Positions 56,302 to 64,000 of a stretch of 64,000 nt of DNA are shown one piece after another. Both the position numbers and the translations under genes were made by a program. The DNA is taken from NCBI RefSeq assembly GCF_046630445.1, contig NC_092336.1, positions 206,493,001 through 206,557,000 of the forward strand, read 5' to 3'. Position 1 is the first letter of the stretch. The number at the start of each line of letters is the position of its first letter. The notes below the pieces were generated by a model. It ran no database searches. It was not told the origin of the DNA and saw only the letters and a list, made by a program, of their open reading frames with translations. This DNA is from Rutidosis leptorrhynchoides. Lineage: Eukaryota > Streptophyta > Magnoliopsida > Asterales > Asteraceae.

Positions 56302-58224
56302 GTCCAATTCACTTTTTCTGTTTTAATTACGGATTAGATCATTTTATCTAGCATTCGACTGTTTTCATTTTTCCTAATTCTACCATCATCATAATTATTC
56401 TATCATTCTTAAACCCTAATTATAACATCATATTCTATATCATCATTAACATACTTATTGTATCTTCAATCATAGTCATCGAATATCAACATCAATATAA
56501 CCTGGTTTACATATGAATCCGGCCCAAGTATAAATAAGTTCACGGCCCACTACTTATTTATATCCATCAGTCCAACAACAAAACTAGTGGCCCAATTATA
56601 CAAGGAAACAACCATTGTTCGTTTACAGAAAACATCGGTGTGTGATACCTTGACCCACCCGCTTATCTGCTTACTTGATATCTTTAAGTGAAAGGAGAAA
56701 ATTTCGATAAACTAAAAGGAACAAATACCATCAAGTGGGATTATAATATATGTAGGCCATCGAATTGTTTTTTTTAAATCGTCACACTTTCCTGAGAACA
56801 TGATAATTATGTATCATATATTATTATCCCACACTCCCTTTATGCCCAACCTGCATCTATCGGCCCACCTCTCAACTAATACTCACGCCACATGCATAAT
56901 GGATTTAAAAGTCCTTTAGCTCGTTTCCAATTAAACCTACTGACACTTATTTTAAAACTTTGGATGTTGCTCAATCATACAAGAGGAAAGTGAGTGGGGA
57001 CGGTCGGCCACTACGGGAAAAGGAATACAACAGCAACAGTAGCGTGATTCTTTTGGATGGTTTCGCATAAAATAATAGCTGCAGCAGTTTAAGGGTCTTC
57101 TTGGATTGATATCGAGTTGAATCAGAAAAGAAGGAAAGAAGAATATGTATGGATGATGATGGTGGTTTGCGAAGAGGGTGTTTGATCGTATTTGCCTTCT
57201 GTTCCAAAACATAAACGAGCTGTAGCAATATGGTGACAAAGGTGGTGATGTTCATGGTTTTAGAGGGTTTCGTGGTGGTGGATGAAGTGATGGCTTACGG
57301 TTGTATTTGAGGGGTTATGTGGGTGATGGTTGAATCGAAACAATGACAGCAAAATAGTCGATGGTTATGGGGGTAGGGTGGTGTTTTGTTTTAAACGTAC
57401 AAAGGGAAACAAGAAACGGTTTTGAGAGAGAGAAAGGGTTAACGGTGGTGGTTTTGGTTATGGTTATTAATGGATAATGGTGGCAACGGATTTATGGTGT
57501 AGTGATGCCGGAGGTGGTGGTCACGATGGGTAGAGGATGGTGGGTTGAGAGAGGTCGAATGGTGATAATGGTTTGTGATTAAGCAGGTTGATGTATATAT
57601 CTATCTTTATTGTATGTGCAAGTGTAAATATATATTAGATTGTAGTAGGATAAAAGCCAACAACAGTAATCACATTATTTTCAAACATATACAGTGTGTA
57701 CAGTGAGCCATCGATTGTTTTTGTAAGTTTATTACCGACAGTTTTGTCACGAAGTGCTAGATCGTGCCTATTGCTAAACAGTTGTCGTATAAAAGTGTTC
57801 CTAAAAATCCCAAAATTTTAAATTAAATATATTTAATTATTTCACTCATTACCTGTTTGAAACTTGATCAAAAAGGTTCAATAATTATGTATTTTCTGTT
57901 CCAATTTATATGTACGGGGTACTAATATTTAAACTTTAAAAGGTAAAAACATTTTTAACTAATCTAAAATCCTCGTAATCGATTTACCGTTCAACTTTTA
58001 TTTCAATCCTTCATGAACACGTACAATATCTATATTAAAACTAACAAAACATCAACCGAGTGGTACTGATGTTTGCCAATTAAGCTCGAAATTATTCATT
58101 TTCCATTTACTCTCTCTATATATATAATCAGTTTTAAATAGCAAACAAATATATTATATATTTTTAAACAATTAGATTTAATATAGCTATATATATATAT
58201 ACAAATAATATTTATTTGCTTAAT

Positions 58225-58332
<108 letters not shown>

Positions 58333-58617
58333 AATATAGTTCTCATCACATCTCATATTATTTTACATATTTAATTCTAACAATTTAATCATATATTATT
58401 CCAAATAATAATTAAAATTTATATATTTAAATATACATGTATCTATTTAAAATTAGTTGTTCGTGAATCGTCGAGAATAGTCAAAGGTCAAATGAATATA
58501 TGAAACACTTCAAAATTATTGAGATCCAACCTAACAAACTTTGCTTATCGGGTCAAAAATATAATATCATATCGAGAGTTTCGTTTAAAATTAGTCGGAA
58601 TTTTCCGGGTCGTGACA

Positions 58618-59181
58618 ATACGTCACCCAACCGAGTCGCTCAATTTGATGAGCTGTCTGAACGTGTATGCCTGTAGTCAGACTGTACGGGCGTCGGGGGT
58701 AAGGAACGTTGCTTTCTATTTAGAATCTTCAAGCCTATCGCATTAACCAGTGACATGTCTTTCGACATGGGCGTTTAGGACAGTGTAATGAATACAAGGT
58801 CCCTACCTATTCATGAGCCAACATTCCCTAATCTCGGTAAAGTAACTGGTGAAATCATAATATGCGCTTGTTTTAACCTTATATGAATTACAAATTTTAT
58901 TGCATTTACTTTATCTATTTTATAAACTAGAAAAATCCAAAATTAGGTAACCACTACTCCTTCACCTTAGAACTATCTTAAGCTTTAAATATAGGTTCGA
59001 TTCTACTGATATAGTAAATACAACCCTAGGTCATACTTCCCTTAATCATAATAAGGAGTAGTACGATTTAGGCCCTGCTAAATATAAATAATAAAATCGT
59101 TACCCCCTTTTGGTGACTGATTCTGACGTGTTGCGACCTAACGACACCGCACAAATAAAACCATCCGTTTCGGCCATATCA
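58618..59181 (+). mobile_element. 3' LTR of element C, second part
   Basis: Resumes at the duplicated ATACG and follows the 5' LTR (GTCACCCAAC, GTCGCTCAATT) to the end CCATATCA at 59181, which is followed by ATGTA. Confidence 0.88.
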
Positions 59182-60210
59182 ATGTAACACATATTTCTGA
59201 AGCATTTTATGTGTAGGATGATTACACTGCTTGGTGGATTGATTCTGGAACTATATGTCATGCTTGCAAGGATCGTTGCTGGTTAAAGACACTAAAACTG
59301 GACAATCATGTGCTTAACATGGGAAATGAGTCAATCACACCCGTTTTTGGTCATGGAAATGTTATTTTAGAATTCATTTTGAAAAAAGAATAACTTTGAA
59401 TAATGTGTTGTATGTAGCCGGGTTGAGAAAGAATCTGATTTCCATTCCCATATTAAATAAGTGTGGTTATAAACAAGTATTTGAATTCGACAGGTATATC
59501 TTGTCAAAGGTGGTATGTTTTTTGGATTTGGTTACTATAATAATGCTATGTTTATGTTGAATCTCAAGAATGTTCCTGTTGTTGTTAATTCTGCTTGTAT
59601 GATTAGTTCTAATTCAAACGATTCAAGTTTATGGCATGCTAGACTATGGCATGTAGATTATAAAAGAATGTATGAAATGTCTAGAGTGGATTTAATACAT
59701 ACTTTTGAAAAGCGTTTGGAAAAATGTATTACTTACAAGTTGAATAAAATCACGAGACACCCTTTTACGATCATAAACATGACATCTTTGAATCTAGAAC
59801 TAATTCTTAGTAATATATGTGATTTTCATGCTACCCCCTCTTGAGGAAATAAGAAGTATGTAATCACATTGATAGATGATGCGTCTAGATTTTGCTATGT
59901 TCATCTTTTGCATGCTAAAGATGAGGCCTTAAATAAATTTAAAATCTATAAGACTAGAGCGAATTTAGAACAAAATGTTTTAGTTAAAACTTCGTGCACC
60001 GATAGAGGTGGTGAGTATTATGATACAGTCTATTTCCAGTATGTAGGGATTATTCATCAAACTACCGCTCCATACATACCACAACAAAATGGTGTAGTTG
60101 AGAGGAAAATTAGGTCTCTCAAGGAAATGGTTAGTTCCATGATGTCCTACTCTGGATTGAGTGAAGGGTTTTCTGGAGAAGCCATGTTAACGGCTGATGT
60201 GTTGAAAGTG
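59182..60210 (+). pseudogene. Ty1/copia protease, GAG-pre-integrase and integrase, degenerate
   Basis: The continuation of the copia element from 29399. The protease is read near 59222-59300 (WWIDSGTICHA). GAG-pre-integrase follows in 59515-59844 (SLWHARLWHVDYKRM). The integrase core appears in 59869-60200 with D (IDDASRF), D (TDRGGEY) and E (QQNGVVERK). A stop near 59215, a frameshift near 59390 and a stop at 59842 break it. The frame is lost after LTADVLK at about 60210, where element D begins. RT and RNase H are not in the window and probably lie beyond D. Confidence 0.85.
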
Positions 60211-61223
60211 TGTGCAGTAGTGCTTAGCTTATTCTTCAACTTTTAAATTTATAAAACCTTTATTATTGCACATTAACACCCTAACGAGCAACAAAACCCA
60301 ATCAGATGTAGTAATTTAGGTTATCGTCCCAAGAGAGCGTAGATGCGGATAAGAGTTGTCTTATTATTTAATTCTTATTAAATAATTAAAGATATATTTT
60401 TATGTCTTTTATAGGATAGATTCTTATCTCTTAGGAAAGAGATGCTTTTAAAGATAAACAGAACAATAAAGTAAGACAAGGAATTGAAGATTCAAAATAA
60501 ATAAATACAAGTAAAAGTAAAAGCAATTACATGGACAACCAACTTATACGGGAATAATATTAGGCAAGTTTCATAACTTATATTAACACAAAGTAGAATA
60601 ACAATCATAGACCAATTATTATCTCTTAATAGGTTAAACTAAGTGTTGCATATCATTCAATAGGTAGGACTTAAAGCATATGCTAGAAATGTGATGTGCA
60701 TAACTAACATCTTAATTCTTTATGTTCAATTCAATTACATGATACACATTAATCTTGTGATGATGATCAATATGTAAACAGACTGACAAATTATATAAGC
60801 TATTAAACACCAAGTAGATCAACTCAAGTTACTAGCTGAAAGTCAATTACTACTAAGTTCTTATGTAATCATTAATTAAACAAATCCAAACAAAGGATCT
60901 TCGATTAAGCCTAACAATATCAAATTCTATTATATAAGCGTAATTCAAATCAAACAAGTTTATCACTATTAAGCTTTTTAACTTAGTTACATGCAATTCA
61001 ATTTAACAAGTTTGATGGACTAGATCTAAACAAGTAGCATGAATCGAATAATAATTCATCGGATCAAGTACTAATCAATCCTAAAATCATGTTATTTAAT
61101 CATTAAGCATGGCAAACAAGTGTACTTAAGCAAAACAGATTCGAAACAATTCAAATATCATTACAGAAACTCAACCATACAGATCTGGAAAAGAACCAGG
61201 AACTGTACAGGTGAAGAACACGA

Positions 61224-61935
61224 AGTCGGCGGATTCCTTCCAACCAAGCCGGCGGCTTGGGAGGTGAGGCTGGCGGCTTCATCTGATTCCCAGATGAAGT
61301 TCCGTTTTCATCCACGCAACCACTATGAACGTTTAGTTCCTAGCAGAAGATGAACAGAAACGAATACAGTAAATAATATAAGTAAAACAATAAGATAAGG
61401 ATAGGATCATACCTTAAAAAGAATGTAGATGTAAAAGAGCTTGAATTAAAAACTTGAATCTTGATTACAATGAATAAATCTAACCTAAGGGTTTAGAGAA
61501 AACCCTAAAAAAACGACCTAACCAGAATTATTGAATTCTGAAAACTAATACATATGAAAACTGAGACCAGAGGCCTGTATTTATAATATTCTGAGACGGT
61601 GGCAAGCCGGCAGCTTCAATGGGAAGCTGGCGGCTTACCTTGGGTCGGTGACTCCTTTTGCAAGTTTAACTTAAACCGCAAGCTCAAATCTTTAACCTTC
61701 ATAATTAAGCCGGCGGCTTCAGGGAAAGGTGGCAGCTTCAGAGATCCGCCAAATGTTTTTGATTTTGTTTCCATTTTTACTTGAACTTGGTCGACAAGTT
61801 GAGGAAGCGTGTTAATTAGGCCGGCGACTTCCTTTGTTTTTTGCTTGATCAACAAGTTCTTTCAATTTTACGAAGATTCTGGAACATTCTGACATACTTA
61901 ACTCCAAGCCGGAGGCTTCATAATACCCATGCCGG
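61224..61935. repeat. dispersed AGCCGGCGGCTTC motif in element D LTR
   Basis: Copies or close variants near 61224, 61246, 61269, 61604, 61625, 61708, 61730, 61818, 61904 and 61930. The core GCCGGC is palindromic, and the motif stands out sharply in AT-rich surroundings. Copies lie on both sides of the TATA box. Confidence 0.75.
61578..61585 (-). promoter_or_regulatory. LTR TATA box of element D
   Basis: TATAAATA on the minus strand, 16-25 bp downstream (element sense) of the nearest GC-rich motif copy. Confidence 0.6.
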
Positions 61936-62128
61936 CGGCTTCATTTAGCCGTTCTGCAATTTTCTTTATTTTTGACCCTGTTTGATATATAACTTTGATA
62001 CAATCATTTGAAATATCTTTTTCCCATTTTTACCCATTTTAGTGTGTTTTTGTATTAAAATGACTCTAAAATACTAAGATAACTCCTTAAAATGTTATCA
62101 AAAAAACTGTATAATTTAGGAGTTATCA

Positions 62129-62148
62129 AATTCTCCACACTTAAATCT
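62129..62148 (-). promoter_or_regulatory. polypurine tract of element D
   Basis: Sense strand GATTTAAGTGTGGAGAATT directly before the LTR start, preceded by GAGGACAAGTAAA as in element C. Confidence 0.75.
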
Positions 62149-63177
62149 TTACTTGTCCTCAAGTAAACCTTATAAATTATATCATGGGTTTTAAAGTAAA
62201 ATTGCAAAGTCAAAAATATGTCTTAATAAGAAGTTAGTTTTTATTATTTGCAAGAACTAGTGTGAACTAGACCAAGGATTACAAGTAGTCCTAATATTTA
62301 TTAAGTCAAACTTATACAATATGGTCATCATTGGACTCTTTTATTTTCTAACTATAATTTAAAAAGTGTATGGTTCTCATTGGAACTCTTTTCTTTTGTT
62401 GGCCTTCATTGGGCTCTTTTTTCTTTTCATTTCTTTTGCTTTCATGCTTGGCTTTTAGCTTCACACTTGGTAATTTTTCTAAATTGGCCCTTATTTGGAC
62501 TCTTTTGCTGCCTCAGTGGTCCATGCTTATTATGCCATATGGTAGTCGCTATAAGTTTGCACTCGTTTCACAATTTTTAGCTTTTAACTTCTTATCTTAA
62601 ACAAGTAATCTGATCTCGAAATTGAGAGTAGTTCTATTATTAAAATTAAGATTTAAGTTAGTAAAAAGACATAAATTTGACTAAGAATTTATACTTTTGA
62701 AAAATTTAAAATTATACCCATTTTTCATTTTTTTCTGGAAAAATTGATAGTATCTTGTTAATCTTTTAAGTGATTAATCACTTCCCTCCCCACACTTAGA
62801 TTATGCGATGTCCTCATTGCATTTATAATAAAAGAATGTAATAAATAAAGGACATAATTAAGAATAAGGGAAAGAGTGATGTTACTTGATTGTAGGATCA
62901 TAGAATGATTTGCGGAGCACTTTTGCAGACTTCTTTTGAATATAAATAACTTGACAGAATATTAAATAATGCAAAGTATAACACAAACATAATATTTTAT
63001 TAATAACTTTTCATCACTTAAACATTTAAACACTTAGGAGCTATATTGCTCTTACATTCATAATTAAACAAATAAAACAATAAAACACTTAGAAATGACA
63101 TAGTCCTAATAAACATATATAGGGATATGTAGTTTTGATTATAGAGTCGGTTGTGCATCTCTTTTCTTCTAACGAAA
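62149..63177 (-). other. 3' non-coding region of element D
   Basis: Contains a second tract CTAAGTGTGGGGAGGGAAG (about 62779-62803 on the plus strand) preceded by GAGGACATCGCA. No RT or integrase is present. Short frames such as 62370-62600 are spurious. Confidence 0.6.
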
Positions 63178-63378
63178 TTACTCATTAGGCTTATTTTCCT
63201 CAAACTTATTCTTTTCATACTCATTTAACTCTTTTATCTGTTGCAAGAAATTCAATGTGGTGTTAAGACCCCTACGAAAAGACATTTCAAATGAGACAGT
63301 TAGCTCATGGATATGTTTTCTCACTTTGGTGCTAAGCTTATATTGCTCTTTTATAAATTCAGTTACTATTCTATCCAT
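63178..63378 (-). CDS. small charged ORF after protease in element D
   Basis: 66 aa, ATG 63378, rich in Lys and Glu (KEQYKLSTKVRKHIHEL, QIKELNEYEKNKFEENK) and mostly predicted helical. It begins 57 bp after the protease stop in element sense. No family recognised. It may be a real accessory frame or the eroded remains of one. Confidence 0.35.
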   Translation of the reverse strand: MDRIVTEFIKEQYKLSTKVRKHIHELTVSFEMSFRRGLNTTLNFLQQIKELNEYEKNKFEENKPNE

Positions 63379-63434
63379 GGTAAATAAAAGATAGAAGTTT
63401 CAAACCTGGCGGTATCACCGCTTAGGAAAAACTG

Positions 63435-64000
63435 CTAATCATCATCTTCTTTATCCACATTAACCATTTTCACATTAGAGCGGGGAACTTTAGATCTTGG
63501 AACTAACGGAATAGATTCAAATATGGCACTATAACGCATAGTTAACGAATTATCAGCATAGTTAATGGTAGCACTATCAGTAGCTAGAAACGGAGATCCT
63601 AGGATTAAAGGAGTTATCGGATCTTCTTTCATGTCCATAACCACACAATCAATTCTATAAAAAGCATAACCAACGATAACTTCAACTTGTTTAACAATCC
63701 CTAACGGTTCATGTAAACGACTATCAGCAAAGCACACATTTCCTTTAATTGGTTCCAACGATGGCAATCCTAAACGATTATAAACGAAGAATGCCATAAC
63801 ATTAATGCTAGCACCAGTATCAGCTAATCCCATAACAGGAATTGGACCACGAATTAAACAAGGGATTTGGAATTCCCCTGGATCAGTGCGCATAACAACA
63901 GGAACTTCAGGTGATGCATATGGATCTACCAGATTAATTGTGAATGAATAAAGAGGGCGAAAACCTTCTTTTCTTCTTTCTTCCAAATGTTTCATAGTAT
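63435..64000 (-). CDS. Athila-like retrotransposon protease region (element D), partial
   Basis: Open from the window edge to a stop at 63435. The Met at 63995 is likely internal, since gag should precede it. Motifs: the retropepsin active site LADTGASINVMAFFVYNRLGL, then VCFADSRLHEPLGIVKQVEV, VVMDMKEDPITPLILGSPFL and a C-terminal acidic end (NVDKEDDD). In full-length relatives RT would follow in the same polyprotein, but here a stop comes right after the protease. Only 1.3 kb separates it from the LTR, so the element appears to be gag-protease only. The protease would process Gag. The frame is intact within the window. Confidence 0.8.
   Translation of the reverse strand, partial: TMKHLEERRKEGFRPLYSFTINLVDPYASPEVPVVMRTDPGEFQIPCLIRGPIPVMGLADTGASINVMAFFVYNRLGLPSLEPIKGNVCFADSRLHEPLGIVKQVEVIVGYAFYRIDCVVMDMKEDPITPLILGSPFLATDSATINYADNSLTMRYSAIFESIPLVPRSKVPRSNVKMVNVDKEDDD

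Larger units (their letters stand above)
60211..62128 (-). mobile_element. 3' LTR of element D (Athila-like), inserted in the copia integrase
   Basis: In minus sense it starts TGATAACTCC at 62128 directly after a polypurine tract. It ends near 60211, where the copia frame breaks (exact base uncertain). About 1.92 kb. TATA box ATTATAAATACA near 61578-61585. The motif AGCCGGCGGCTTC recurs about nine times between 61224 and 61935. Frames through it are artefacts of these repeats. Confidence 0.75.

Overview
This window is plant nuclear DNA, AT-rich and dominated by nested LTR retrotransposons. Spliced genes, a GMC-type long-chain fatty alcohol oxidase, a plastid thioredoxin-fold protein, plant PIF/Harbinger and Tourist DNA transposons, Helitron ends, an Angio-domain-like SINE and Ty3 elements with plant tRNA primer sites all fit an angiosperm. 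The general look of the retrotransposons suggests Asteraceae. That family assignment is inference only.

Layout. (1) 1-12082 is a retrotransposon nest. A minus-strand Athila/Tat-like Ty3 element (A: partial gag, leader, tRNA-Asp-type primer site, 1.8 kb LTR) has inserted into a minus-strand Tekay-like Ty3 element (B1). B1 has a 3.3 kb 5' LTR, a tRNA-iMet primer site and two extra genes between primer site and gag: an acidic protein and an F-box protein. Its gag-protease-RT has a rearranged RT/RNase H junction, followed by integrase. (2) 12083-28316 is the gene island. A four-exon plus-strand gene (13671-16458) for an MRL7/RCB-type plastid protein faces tail-to-tail a three-exon minus-strand gene for long-chain alcohol oxidase (17226-28236). 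Intron 1 of the oxidase is about 8.7 kb and is packed with transposons: Tourist MITEs, a nearly intact PIF/Harbinger element, a LINE, Helitron ends and a long AAT array. (3) 28467-60210 is a plus-strand Ty1/copia element starting about 230 bp upstream of the oxidase start codon. It is split by a 29.8 kb Athila-like element (C, 29400-59181, target-site duplication ATGTA). C is itself invaded by two non-autonomous Tekay-related elements in minus orientation: B2 (33762-44188, in the C protease region) and B3 (48946-58617, in the C 3' LTR, target-site duplication ATACG). (4) 60211-64000 is another minus-strand Athila-like element (D) that entered the copia integrase region; only its 3' LTR, 3' non-coding region and protease domain lie in the window.

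The most notable signal is the shared organisation of B1, B2 and B3. All three have a roughly 90 bp conserved block next to the primer site and a non-gag reading frame in the leader. After it comes a second, hairpin-flanked copy of the polypurine-tract 14-mer TTAACGGGTAGGTA, which in B2 and B3 also abuts the 3' LTR. B1 carries an F-box gene in this leader slot, while the otherwise non-coding B2 and B3 keep a coiled-coil-like reading frame there. B2 also has an antisense TATA-driven mini-gene for a two-helix membrane peptide near its 3' LTR. C and D appear to be gag-protease elements without reverse transcriptase or integrase in the stretches visible here, and both place GC-rich reiterated motifs next to the LTR TATA box.

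All homology calls come from reading protein motifs and comparing repeats by eye. No database search or alignment was run, and percentage divergences are rough visual estimates.
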